A stretch of DNA of 64,000 nucleotides from positions 1,968,501 through 2,032,500 of the forward strand of contig NZ_LR778174.1 of assembly GCF_902810435.1 (NCBI RefSeq), read 5' to 3'. This DNA is from Veillonella parvula (GTDB lineage Bacteria; Bacillota; Negativicutes; Veillonellales; Veillonellaceae). Made by a program: the position numbers and the translations under genes. The notes under the pieces were generated by a model that worked only from the letters and a program-made list of their open reading frames with translations, did no database searches and had not been told where the DNA came from. Positions 54,340 through 61,716 of the stretch are shown piece after piece (position 1 is the stretch's first letter; each line of letters starts with the position of its first letter).

Positions 54340-54354
54340 TGATATGAATTATCA
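54340..54354. promoter_or_regulatory. Fur-like operator upstream of sodA
   Basis: TGATATGAATTATCA matches TGATAATnATTATCA at 12 of 14 positions (full right half-site). It is about 190 bp before the sodA start. Fur control of sod genes is common; here it is inferred. The gap 54150-54410 has no gene. Confidence 0.45.
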
Positions 54355-54410
54355 TTCTTTATCTAATTGTACACATTATATAGAAAAACGTCAATATAAA
54401 AGGCTAACAT

Positions 54411-54440
54411 AAAAAGGCCATGGGAACTCCCACAGCCTTT
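54411..54440 (-). terminator. terminator of the nicotinamidase-like gene
   Basis: Minus strand AAAGGCTGTGGGAGTTCCCA continuing TGGCCTTTTT; located about 78 bp after the stop at 54519. Confidence 0.8.
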
Positions 54441-54518
54441 CATTAGTTGATTGTTATGTGACTTTTACTCAGCAATAACACATAGTTCTACATAAAAACA
54501 TATACAGATATATACAAA

Positions 54519-55058
54519 TTATTCAACAATGCACTGACACATTTTCATCGTTGTTAATGCCGCTTGATGGGACTCCTCTGTTACACCAGCACAACAGCTC
54601 GAATCGATATGAATCGGAATCTCTGGCAAACCTGCTTTCAGCATAATCGCATTGGACACAACGCAAATATCTGTACATAATCCGATGAGCGTAATAGACT
54701 CAATAGGATTTACTTTATCCATGCCCTCTAACCGAGTGAGCAGCTCAAAGGAGGCAAAGTTTGGTTTATCTACAAAGGACACAGGACTCATAATTGATCG
54801 ACCTTCTGCAGCCTCAATCAAACCATCCACGATATGCCAGCCCTCGGTATTTTTAACGCAATGTGGCACTGGTAAAAGCTTTCCTTCTTGGTGTTCCAAG
54901 TAATCTCTATCATGCGTGTCACGCGTAAAGATAATAGGGCCATCAAAGCTTTCAATTTTCTTACGCACATTATCTACAATTAACTGTGCTTGCGATGAAC
55001 CAAGGGCACCATCTACAAAATCATTTTGCATATCGATAACTACTAGAACCTTTTGCAT
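54519..55058 (-). CDS. pncA: isochorismatase-family cysteine hydrolase, nicotinamidase-like
   Basis: 179 residues. KVLVVIDMQNDFVDGALG gives the catalytic Asp. Metal ligands are in FTRDTHDRDYLEHQEG (D-x-H) followed by LPVPHCVKNTEGW. The nucleophilic Cys is in TLIGLCTDICVVSNAIML. The D-x-H plus later His pattern is that of PncA, which converts nicotinamide to nicotinate in NAD recycling. ATG 55058 has AGGAGGAG; the open frame begins 15 codons earlier with no ribosome site. Confidence 0.85.
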   Translation of the reverse strand: MQKVLVVIDMQNDFVDGALGSSQAQLIVDNVRKKIESFDGPIIFTRDTHDRDYLEHQEGKLLPVPHCVKNTEGWHIVDGLIEAAEGRSIMSPVSFVDKPNFASFELLTRLEGMDKVNPIESITLIGLCTDICVVSNAIMLKAGLPEIPIHIDSSCCAGVTEESHQAALTTMKMCQCIVE

Positions 55059-55168
55059 AGCTCCTCCTGTATATAGGCTACAAAACAAAGTACTTATTTC
55101 CAATCAATATTATTTATACTCTTTATTCTTTATACCATCAATAGTATCTACCAACTCTATAAATTGTT

Positions 55169-55212
55169 ATCAAGTTGTTGTGAAAGTGTCATCAAGTTGT
55201 TGTGAAAGTGTT
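55169..55212. repeat. two tandem 22-bp direct repeats
   Basis: ATCAAGTTGTTGTGAAAGTG followed by TC or TT, twice in a row, 110 bp upstream of the pncA-like start and 61 bp after the pgpA stop. Possibly a regulator site; AT-rich surroundings. Confidence 0.85.
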
Positions 55213-55272
55213 ATTAATGAGTCATCGAAGCCCACCTCATACTTTATCGACAAGTAGATATATGACGGACTT

Positions 55273-55785
55273 CTATTCTTCTGCTATAGCATGTTGCACG
55301 CGATTTGGCTCATTATGTGCCAGTTTTCCTGCCGCTGCTGCCGCTACAGCACCTACTAAATCATCAAGGAATGTATTACAGTGCCCCCCTTCTTCACTAT
55401 CTAATTTTCTGATAATACCTGGCTTCACCTTATCTAAATATCCATAATTTGTAAAACCAATGGATCCATACAAATTAACGATGGAAAAAGCCAAAATTTC
55501 ATCAATACCATATAGGCTTTCATCATTAGCAACAATGCGTTGCAATGGCTGAGATAATTTATTCTGCTCTGTCAACTTATCAAGCTCTATACCCGTAATA
55601 ATCGCATTATGCACCTCCCGTTTAGATAGTACAGAAGCCACACTTGTGCGACACTCTTCCAGTTTTAAATTCGGCATATACGGTTTTTGTACGTAAAAAA
55701 CAAGCTCTGCAATGTCATCTAATGTGACACCACGCTCAGCGAGAAGATCATAAGTATATTTCTCTAAATCTTTCGTAGTTTCCAT
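55273..55785 (-). CDS. phosphatidylglycerophosphatase A-like protein (YutG family)
   Basis: 170 residues. LLAERGVTLDDIAELVFYVQ starts the domain; LKLEECRTSVASVLSKREVH, FSIVNLYGSIGFTNYGYLDK and the acidic EEGGHCNTFLDDLVGAVAAA are the PgpA/YutG signatures. Soluble relative of PgpA, with no membrane helices. The Firmicute YutG lineage is often present without a known substrate. ATG 55785 preceded by AAAGGAGGG; the frame is open further up. It begins 10 bp after the TonB-C-like gene, probably one transcript. Confidence 0.82.
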   Translation of the reverse strand: METTKDLEKYTYDLLAERGVTLDDIAELVFYVQKPYMPNLKLEECRTSVASVLSKREVHNAIITGIELDKLTEQNKLSQPLQRIVANDESLYGIDEILAFSIVNLYGSIGFTNYGYLDKVKPGIIRKLDSEEGGHCNTFLDDLVGAVAAAAAGKLAHNEPNRVQHAIAEE

Positions 55786-55795
55786 AAGCCCTCCT

Positions 55796-56191
55796 TTATC
55801 GTTTCTTAGAATTAGTATCAGGTAGCATGACAATACTTACGGGAATCGTTACAACAAGCGCTTCATCAGTATCAACATGTTTAGTATTCCAAGCCGCTTC
55901 TTTAGCAGCCTCCTCAAAGATAGGGTACGCTTCACGATCTAGTTTCCAATTATTAGGACCTGCTTCAACAGCTACAATATTACCCTTATCATCCGTCTTA
56001 ATCTCTATAGGAACGATTAATGTTCCATCTGCACTCGTTTCAAAAGCCTCTGGTGGAATGATCACGTTATAAGAAATCTGTTGTTGCAATTCATAATTAC
56101 GCTTGTCCGCAGGCTTTATATCTGCAGCTATAGAACTAATAGGACTCATTGCAGACACTAATAAAGCCAACAGTATAACACGGTTAAACAT
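55796..56191 (-). CDS. secreted protein with TonB C-terminal-like domain
   Basis: 131 residues. A signal peptide of about 22 residues (MFNRVILLALLVSAMSPISS) is followed by a mature domain: ISYNVIIPPEAFETSADGTL, VPIEIKTDDKGNIVAVEAGP and a strand ending ALVVTIPVSIVML. This is the TonB_C/energy-transducer fold without the inner-membrane anchor or linker. A cleaved periplasmic protein is likely. Role unknown; it could bind an outer-membrane receptor. Next to a PgpA-like gene. Confidence 0.6.
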   Translation of the reverse strand: MFNRVILLALLVSAMSPISSIAADIKPADKRNYELQQQISYNVIIPPEAFETSADGTLIVPIEIKTDDKGNIVAVEAGPNNWKLDREAYPIFEEAAKEAAWNTKHVDTDEALVVTIPVSIVMLPDTNSKKR

Positions 56192-56251
56192 AGTTTCCTC
56201 TCATCTAAATACTCTCATACTATATGCATTATAAGTTGATTATACCACGAA

Positions 56252-56285
56252 AAAATCCCTACCGAATTTTTATCGGTAGGGATTT
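56252..56285. terminator. terminator of the phnA-like gene
   Basis: AAATCCCTACCGA, 7-nt loop, TCGGTAGGGATTT; TTTTTT on the minus strand. 6 bp after the stop. Confidence 0.9.
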
Positions 56286-56291
56286 CTTAGA

Positions 56292-56636
56292 TTAGATTTT
56301 CTTAACCATTTCAGATTTCAATGCCATCGCACCGAAGCCATCGATTTTACAATCGATATCGTGACCATCGCTCGCATCAGAGATGAGGCGGATATTTTTA
56401 ACACGTGTACCTTGTTTCAATACGCCCGCGCCTTTTACTTTGAGGTCTTTTACAACAACCACTGTATCGCCATCAGCGAGCTCATTGCCGTTAGCATCGC
56501 GAATAATATCCGCTTCAGCTGCAGCTTGCGCATCGGCCGCTGTCCATTCGTTGCCACACATAGGGCAGATAAACATATGCCCATCTTCGTATGTGTACTC
56601 GTCACCACACTTAGGGCAGTTAGGTAAATTTGCCAT
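56292..56636 (-). CDS. yjdM: PhnA/YjdM family zinc-ribbon protein
   Basis: 114 residues. A zinc ribbon [20 protein letters not shown] (four Cys including CGNEW) is followed by the YjdM core: [37 protein letters not shown] and [19 protein letters not shown]. The 'alkylphosphonate uptake' name is historical; actual function is unclear. Single gene with its own terminator. Confidence 0.9.
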   Translation of the reverse strand: MANLPNCPKCGDEYTYEDGHMFICPMCGNEWTAADAQAAAEADIIRDANGNELADGDTVVVVKDLKVKGAGVLKQGTRVKNIRLISDASDGHDIDCKIDGFGAMALKSEMVKKI

Positions 56637-56727
56637 TTAAATCTCCTTTGTTTATTACATAATGAAAGTATTATATCATACCTTGGAAACCGGGCTCTAT
56701 ATTAATATGATGACCATTGACTCCAGA

Positions 56728-56756
56728 TTGACGATATACGCCAATCTCATTATAAT
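56728..56756 (+). promoter_or_regulatory. promoter of an antisense RNA opposing the holin-like toxin gene
   Basis: TTGACG (56728-56733), 17 bp, TATAAT (56751-56756): a near-consensus promoter reading toward the 3' end of the toxin gene on the opposite strand. No plus-strand coding frame follows it. Confidence 0.75.
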
Positions 56757-56762
56757 GTAATA

Positions 56763-56870
56763 AAGAGATAGTCGACGAGTGGTTCCGCCAGGCTCATCCC
56801 AAAACATTATAAAGCATGCAAAAATGGCCTTTCGTTTTCAGCTACCAGTTGGTAACGAAGGGCTATTTGT
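56763..56870 (+). ncRNA. predicted antisense RNA of the type I toxin-antitoxin module
   Basis: Start inferred 7 bp after the -10; end taken at the shared hairpin 56822-56868. The RNA would pair with the 3' end of the toxin mRNA including its stop codon. Its 5' sequence AGATAGTCGACGAG is almost the same as the toxin mRNA 5' end (AGATAGTCGAACGAG). The exact 3' end is uncertain because the plus-strand T-run is weak. Confidence 0.55.
56822..56868. terminator. shared hairpin at the toxin 3' end
   Basis: AAATGGCCTTTCGTT pairs with AACGAAGGGCTATTT (15 bp with two wobble pairs, 17-nt loop). On the minus strand it ends in TTTTT, a good terminator for the toxin mRNA. The toxin stop codon lies inside one arm. 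Confidence 0.75.
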
Positions 56871-56964
56871 CGTTATTACGACAAATCAGCACTATCAATG
56901 CTCCAAAGGAAATAACGACAGTTAAGATCCCGAGGACAATCATAATGACTTCATAAGCATTCAT
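56863..56964 (-). CDS. putative holin-like toxin (type I toxin-antitoxin)
   Basis: 33 residues: MNAYEVIMIVLGILTVVISF, then GALIVLICRNNDK. One membrane helix with a charged C-terminal tail, matching the 'holin-like toxin' family of Firmicutes (PF16935-type, consensus MxxYEAlxLMixFGxFI). It is preceded by GGGGGTG at 8 bp and by a strong promoter (57025-57053). An antisense promoter faces it from downstream. In this family overproduction damages the membrane; that it does so here is inferred. Confidence 0.8.
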   Translation of the reverse strand: MNAYEVIMIVLGILTVVISFGALIVLICRNNDK

Positions 56965-57024
56965 AGGCTTTCACCCCCTTCAAAGAAAAAGGGTGGCCCA
57001 ACCTCGTTCGACTATCTTACGTTC

Positions 57025-57053
57025 ATTATAAACCGAACTTATGTTCTATGCAA
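57025..57053 (-). promoter_or_regulatory. promoter of the holin-like toxin gene
   Basis: Minus strand TTGCAT (57053-57048), 17 bp, TATAAT (57030-57025). Start expected near 57018, giving a leader of about 55 nt. Confidence 0.75.
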
Positions 57054-57095
57054 TAAAAAATCTATTAATAAATATTAGTCTATTTATAACTAACA

Positions 57096-57126
57096 AAGGG
57101 AGACTCTTGATAGAGTCTCCCTTTTA
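57096..57126. terminator. hairpin upstream of the toxin promoter
   Basis: AAAGGGAGACTC, loop TTGATA, GAGTCTCCCTTTT. T-run on the plus strand; insulates the toxin module from the ECF gene. Confidence 0.8.
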
Positions 57127-57186
57127 TTCGCTACCCTCGTAGTGTTAATTCTTAAGAAATAATCAATATATTGATTATAAAATAAG

Positions 57187-57293
57187 ATAAACCTAACGTT
57201 TAAGACTAAGTACGGCAATACTTAGACACGTTAGGTTTATCAAATTCACAATTTCTTTGATGAGCCTAACGCCTAGAACACGTTAATTGGCTC
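57187..57293. terminator. two consecutive hairpins after the ECF gene
   Basis: 57187-57240: 13-bp outer stem (ATAAACCTAACGT) with an inner stem CTAAGTA/TACTTAG. 57262-57293: GAGCC/GGCTC stem with AACG/CGTT inside and TTTT on the plus strand. Both are within the gap between the ECF gene and the toxin. Confidence 0.65.
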
Positions 57294-57338
57294 TTTTGTA
57301 CTTATAGTATAGTCTGAATTCTAAAGACTGTCAATTTA

Positions 57339-57836
57339 CTATCCAAGTCGTTTACGCAAAATCGCATAGAGTATCATGCTAATAATAACGCTCATAACAG
57401 CTTGAATAGTATTAGTTAAAATACTTGCAATGGCTACGCCTGGGTCGAATACAAAGTATTCGGCGATAAAGTAGCCTGCTACGATAACAATACCGCCTAC
57501 GATAGTTGCTACCAAGGCAGAGGTAGTTGTCTTATTGTTATAGACAGTACCGACAAGATAGCCTTCAATGCCTTTCACCACAAAGGTGATAGGTACAAAG
57601 ACTGCATAGCCGAGAAATAAATCAGCTAGCGCCGGACCGATAGCACCAATATAGGCGCCATATTTTCGACCTAATAATAGAGCTGACGTCATAATAACGA
57701 CATCTCCTACATTGAAATAGCCGCGAATGCCAGGTACTGGAATTTTCGTGTACATGGTAAACAATGTTGCGAGGGCAATCAATACGGCTGTGAGTACTAA
57801 CGCGGACGTAGTACTGCGGGTTTGAACGTGTTGCAT
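57339..57836 (-). CDS. ECF transporter S component
   Basis: 165 residues with five to six membrane helices. SALVLTAVLIALATLFTMYT is the first helix, followed by VPGIRGYFNVGDVVIMTSAL and LADLFLGYAVFVPITFVVKG (COG4720-like). S components bind a vitamin or metal and use a shared EcfAAT module encoded elsewhere. The ligand cannot be told; pyridoxine, hydroxymethylpyrimidine or queuosine-precursor transport are possible. A perfect inverted repeat covers the presumed start site. Confidence 0.8.
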   Translation of the reverse strand: MQHVQTRSTTSALVLTAVLIALATLFTMYTKIPVPGIRGYFNVGDVVIMTSALLLGRKYGAYIGAIGPALADLFLGYAVFVPITFVVKGIEGYLVGTVYNNKTTTSALVATIVGGIVIVAGYFIAEYFVFDPGVAIASILTNTIQAVMSVIISMILYAILRKRLG

Positions 57837-57854
57837 AGCGTCCTCCTTATAAAA

Positions 57855-57916
57855 ATAGACATGTGACTATATCCATCACATGTCTATACTATATACCTTT
57901 ATAGTAACACCTGCAA
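57855..57916 (-). promoter_or_regulatory. promoter and inverted-repeat operator of the ECF gene
   Basis: Minus strand TTGCAG (57916-57911), 17 bp, TATAGT (57893-57888). Directly after the -10 lies ATAGACATGTGA, 9 bp, TCACATGTCTAT (57887-57855), a perfect 12-bp inverted repeat ending in TTTTTA 10-15 bp before the ribosome site. It could be a repressor site or a leader hairpin. Confidence 0.55.
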
Positions 57917-58066
57917 ATAAAAGAAATTAACAATACTTCCTTAGCAAATTCTATCGTCATTTACTTTCAGAATAAATACTCTTCACTGGACTTTAACTTA
58001 ATATAGATACCATTTTATTATCCAGATTCCCTCAAGCAACGATGATTAATCAGAAAGGAACTAGTC

Positions 58067-58633
58067 ATGAACATTTTAATCATTTACACCTATCCTAATC
58101 ATCAAAGTTTTAATAGCGCTATTCTGAAAGTAGTGCAACAGAATCTTTCAAAGGATCACAATGTGAACATCTTGGATTTATATGAGGAGCAATTCGATCC
58201 TATATTGCGATTTGATAACACGCACAAACGTCGAGATTTAAGCACTGTGCCAGACATGGAAAAGTACCGCAATATGATTACTTGGGCAGACCATATCATC
58301 TTTATCTACCCAATTTGGTGGAGCGGTATACCCGCAATGCTCAAAGGCTTTATTGATCGCGTATTTACAGCAGGCTTTGCCTATTCATACGGCAAAAGAG
58401 GCCTTATAGGTCATTTACAAGGGAAATCAGCCTGGATTATCACCACACATAACACTCCCGTCTTTTTGACGCCGTTTATTCAGGACTATGGCAAGGTATT
58501 AAAAAATCAGGTTCTGAAATCCTGTGGCATTAAACCTGTTACACATACCCAGTTGGCGGGCACAGAAAACAGTTCGGACGAAAAACGCCGGCGTTTCTTA
58601 GATAAAATCGCTAAGATCGCCAGCAGTATTTAA
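58067..58633 (+). CDS. flavodoxin-fold NAD(P)H oxidoreductase (NQO1/KefF/MdaB-like)
   Basis: 188 residues. NILIIYTYPNHQSFNSAILK is the FMN/FAD phosphate loop; DHIIFIYPIWWSGIPAMLKG and FIDRVFTAGFAYSYG are the family signature, then GKSAWIITTHNTPVF. It reduces quinones or electrophiles by two electrons. The preceding ATG has AGAAAGGA. Divergent from the ECF gene; no partner is evident. Confidence 0.9.
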   Translation: MNILIIYTYPNHQSFNSAILKVVQQNLSKDHNVNILDLYEEQFDPILRFDNTHKRRDLSTVPDMEKYRNMITWADHIIFIYPIWWSGIPAMLKGFIDRVFTAGFAYSYGKRGLIGHLQGKSAWIITTHNTPVFLTPFIQDYGKVLKNQVLKSCGIKPVTHTQLAGTENSSDEKRRRFLDKIAKIASSI

Positions 58634-58770
58634 CATTTCTAGTATACTATGATTTTTTACCAAAGATTACTTGGTTACCAAAATCACAAATAAATTTACA
58701 TTAGACTGCTTACAGTTTGCGCTAAGTCAAAAACAAACTGTATACGAAAACCTTCCCAATTACATAGATA

Positions 58771-59058
58771 TTACTCTTCAAATCTCTCTTCTACATTGTA
58801 GAGAACCTCACAATCACACCCGCCACCTTCGTTAATAATCCAGGCTAGTACACTTTCAACATCTACGCTCTGCTTTTCCAAAAATTCTCTTGTGAAAGTC
58901 AAACTATGATCGCAACCATCATTTGTCTCTAATTTCTCATCTACATAGTCAAAGAGATTCCAAAATAGCTCTTCATCCATAGGCAGATTATCTTTAAACG
59001 ATTGCCTTTGCTCATCAGCATAAGCCTTTAGCAATTCCTTTTTACGCGCTTTGTCCAT
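58771..59058 (-). CDS. DUF2695 family protein
   Basis: 95 residues. The C-terminal SVLAWIINEGGGCDCEVLYN is the DUF2695 signature; the N-terminus is helical (KARKKELLKAYADEQRQSF). Acidic. The ATG at 59058 overlaps the DUF1877 stop (TAATG) and follows AGGTGG, so both are translated together. DUF2695 genes are frequent in clusters of small acidic proteins that act or are suspected as immunity proteins. Last gene of the array. Confidence 0.8.
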   Translation of the reverse strand: MDKARKKELLKAYADEQRQSFKDNLPMDEELFWNLFDYVDEKLETNDGCDHSLTFTREFLEKQSVDVESVLAWIINEGGGCDCEVLYNVEERFEE

Positions 59059-59579
59059 TATAACCACCTTTTTAACAAATCGAAACTACTGCGTGGCCCT
59101 TCGCTTCTAGCACTTTTTTTATAGAACACCTTCATCTGCTCGAAGTCATGGAGAAGCTCATCTATGATTTCCTCCTCTTCTTCGTCATAGTCCCAAATAT
59201 TTGGGTATAACTCAGCCTCTTTACAGGCTTTCATATCGAAAGATTCGAGTGCTTGATCCATATCAAACTGCTCTAGAGCCGCTACGATATCAGCTATTTG
59301 AGAATGTTCCGTATAGGCCATATAGTCTGATAAATCCTCTATAGACGTTACACCAAGCACAGCTTGACTAAGTGGATTATCATCTATTCTATGATCAGTA
59401 CTCACACCAGTAAGCACGAAGTGAAGGACATCCCACATCTTATCGATGTCGAGCAATAACTCGTCCTCATCGCTCCACTCTTCAACGGTTTCAAAAAGAT
59501 CCTTCTTTGATGAGCCTAACCCTTTGAGTTCTTTTAAGCTTTCATCACTTATACAATTATAATTTGCAATGAGTCCCAT
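59058..59579 (-). CDS. DUF1877 (YfbM-like) family protein
   Basis: 173 residues. MGLIANYNCISDESLKEL begins the family; LLLDIDKMWDVLHFVLTGVS and NPLSQAVLGVTSIEDLSD are YfbM-type motifs; ELYPNIWDYDEEEEE and MKVFYKKSARSEG close it. Highly acidic. DUF1877 members are found in immunity-type gene clusters and as stand-alone YfbM. ATG at 59579 after GGGAGG. Coupled to the DUF2695 gene. Confidence 0.85.
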   Translation of the reverse strand: MGLIANYNCISDESLKELKGLGSSKKDLFETVEEWSDEDELLLDIDKMWDVLHFVLTGVSTDHRIDDNPLSQAVLGVTSIEDLSDYMAYTEHSQIADIVAALEQFDMDQALESFDMKACKEAELYPNIWDYDEEEEEIIDELLHDFEQMKVFYKKSARSEGPRSSFDLLKRWL

Positions 59580-59682
59580 ACTCTAAAACCTCCCTAGATA
59601 CTCAGTAATCTAAAACTTACATAGTTACTTAGGAATCTATAATCTCCATAAATGCCGAATAATTCGAAGCCTCCACTGATAG

Positions 59683-60276
59683 TTAGTTCTCTATCTCTGT
59701 CAACAATTCTAGCAACGTAACCTCATATTTGTTATTTTTGTCTAACAATGGCTTACATAATAGAAGCACTTGTAAAGAATAGTAGTAGAAGCTAAAGAAC
59801 AGATCATCCGGAAATACCTCTTCTTCCTCATATCTAAGAACATCTTCATCTTCATCATATTCTTCAGGCCAAAGATACTCTTCGTTGAGCATATCCTCAA
59901 AGTTCGATAATTGATCTACATGTTCTAGCATAAGACCATCTCTAATACACTCAGCAATAATGATGAATAATTCAGCTAATTCTTTTACTAAATATCTTGC
60001 GATCTCATTATGGCCTTGTTCTTCAACGGCTTTTTTAAAAATACGTAATAGAAAAATCAACGCAAAGGGCGTAGCATGCCATAAAGTCGATTGATGCTCA
60101 ATATTTTGGGCCAGCTCTTCACCTGCCGCATCAATGGCATCAACGTCCTTCATATCCCACAACACCTCAAGATGAGCAGGAAAATCTGTAGCACGGCCGT
60201 AAGTTGTGGTCAAACGATGCCAGGGTATATCACTGACTTTCACAGTTTCTATATATGTTTGAGTTGTTGCATTCAT
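59683..60276 (-). CDS. HEAT-like small acidic protein, possible immunity protein
   Basis: 197 residues. IPWHRLTTTYGRATDFPAHL and NIEHQSTLWHATPFALIFLL follow the start of a common bacterial HEAT-type family ('W-x2-L-x4-YG-A-x-D-P... HQ-T-x2-AT'). Helices dominate. A strongly acidic segment (EEYDEDEDVLRYEEEEVFPD) lies near residues 140-160. No catalytic motif. Position inside the array suggests binding of a basic partner. Confidence 0.6.
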   Translation of the reverse strand: MNATTQTYIETVKVSDIPWHRLTTTYGRATDFPAHLEVLWDMKDVDAIDAAGEELAQNIEHQSTLWHATPFALIFLLRIFKKAVEEQGHNEIARYLVKELAELFIIIAECIRDGLMLEHVDQLSNFEDMLNEEYLWPEEYDEDEDVLRYEEEEVFPDDLFFSFYYYSLQVLLLCKPLLDKNNKYEVTLLELLTEIEN

Positions 60277-60305
60277 CGCATCTACTCCCTTTTTTAGCGC
60301 AATAA

Positions 60306-61112
60306 TTATTGGTGAACAATATCTTTCACCAATTCATTAGTATCTATCAGGCGAATTCTACCTCTTCTAGGCTCATCTGTAATCTCGGTGTAGATATCGT
60401 CCAATGTGCCTGCCGGTGCTAGTTTCCACAGCTTGCACGGATACAGTTCAACAGCCCCAATGATTTCTAAATGGTCTAGCAATAGGCCTAGATCTTTATG
60501 ATTAAACCAACAGTCGGTATCGATACCGAAATTTGTATTATCTTTACGACAGGAAATTTGACTATTTAAAAAATCATCCATACTAGGTTTGTGCGCTTGT
60601 AAAAGTCTTGTACAGGCCAAATGGTACTCGATTTTCCGCGGTGATTGATCCACGTCAGATACAAAAATAGCTCCATACTCGTTTTCAAACTTAACAGCTA
60701 ATACGTCACCTACCTTAAAATGAGGTTCTCGCTTTGTTTTAGATTTACGAACCTTTAGAGGCTTTGGATTTTCACTTTGTAGTTGTACGGCTAATGTATC
60801 TAACACCTTTTGCCGTTGTTTGAGCGCCTTACTATCAATTTCTAGCCAAAACTCATGAGCGCCCTTCGCGATTATGTCTAATGCTTTCTCTTTGATATCC
60901 TGCGGCAGATGACCTATCTTCCACAGCGAATAGGCTACGGCAGTCCAATAAATTTCTGTATAGAATTCGTCAGTACAAAAATTCTGCTCTTCAGCCAGAA
61001 TTTCTGAAACAATGGTATCAATACTGATACCATCTCTATAGCGCTCAACAATCAAATTATAAATATCATAGCCATCATCACTATCTATGATTTTTACTCC
61101 ATCAATAGCCAT
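60306..61112 (-). CDS. hypothetical protein with Imm26-like central domain
   Basis: 268 residues. The N-terminal half is helical. From about residue 130 the sequence FKVGDVLAVKFENEYGAIFV resembles the start of Imm26/ImmMo-type immunity domains (GDVF-x-ip-l-x-ygya-V). The C-terminus is basic (EPRRGRIRLID). Two-domain arrangement is unusual for the array. The match is by eye and moderate. 29 bp before the HEAT-like gene. Confidence 0.5.
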   Translation of the reverse strand: MAIDGVKIIDSDDGYDIYNLIVERYRDGISIDTIVSEILAEEQNFCTDEFYTEIYWTAVAYSLWKIGHLPQDIKEKALDIIAKGAHEFWLEIDSKALKQRQKVLDTLAVQLQSENPKPLKVRKSKTKREPHFKVGDVLAVKFENEYGAIFVSDVDQSPRKIEYHLACTRLLQAHKPSMDDFLNSQISCRKDNTNFGIDTDCWFNHKDLGLLLDHLEIIGAVELYPCKLWKLAPAGTLDDIYTEITDEPRRGRIRLIDTNELVKDIVHQ

Positions 61113-61137
61113 ATAATTCTCCTTTTAAACAATACGT

Positions 61138-61680
61138 CTAGAAAAACAGATTATGTGATTCTGTAACGGTTCCATCATCTTCATGGAAATAACAAATATA
61201 TAAAGGAGCTCGATGTGCAGCGTCATAGAATTTTTGTAATTCAGCAGCCACATTTGCTTCTAAAGGCATGCCTAGCACCTGAACAACGGTTTCCCATACA
61301 TCCATTTCTGTATAAGAAGCGATTTGATCATGTCGCTCATTGGCATAGGCTTCAAGAGTAGATATGTCCGTATATTGGCTGGCGTCACAATAATCATGCC
61401 AGCAAATGCTATACACCAACAAATGGATTAAATCATCTACACTTTCAGCTATACGACCACATTCCCCTTCGCTACTCATATATCCGATAGAGCCATCCTC
61501 TAATTGATGATATTCGCCACCGGCACCATCACGAGCAAAAGCTACTCCGTCCACGGAAAAGGTACATCGCCCCTCTACCTCATCACGTTTTGTAGGTTCA
61601 TCGAGTAAAAAGAAATCAAATAGAGCATCAAAATTTGCTGCCAAGCTAGAATCTTCACACAATAGTTTTAAATAATCCAT
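61138..61680 (-). CDS. SUKH (SMI1/KNR4)-like protein
   Basis: 180 residues. ARDGAGGEYHQLEDGSIGYM followed by SSEGECGRIAESVDDLIHLL fits the core strand-helix region of SUKH-like proteins (fGrdGaGGef... vgyi-d-eG-aG-ia-s-d-f). SUKH is the largest bacterial immunity superfamily. ATG 61680 follows AGAGGGAAG; the open frame starts 9 codons further up. Acidic. Sits between two further unassigned array genes. Confidence 0.65.
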   Translation of the reverse strand: MDYLKLLCEDSSLAANFDALFDFFLLDEPTKRDEVEGRCTFSVDGVAFARDGAGGEYHQLEDGSIGYMSSEGECGRIAESVDDLIHLLVYSICWHDYCDASQYTDISTLEAYANERHDQIASYTEMDVWETVVQVLGMPLEANVAAELQKFYDAAHRAPLYICYFHEDDGTVTESHNLFF

Positions 61681-61716
61681 ATTCTTCCCTCTTATTGATT
61701 CTCTCATCTCTCTATT

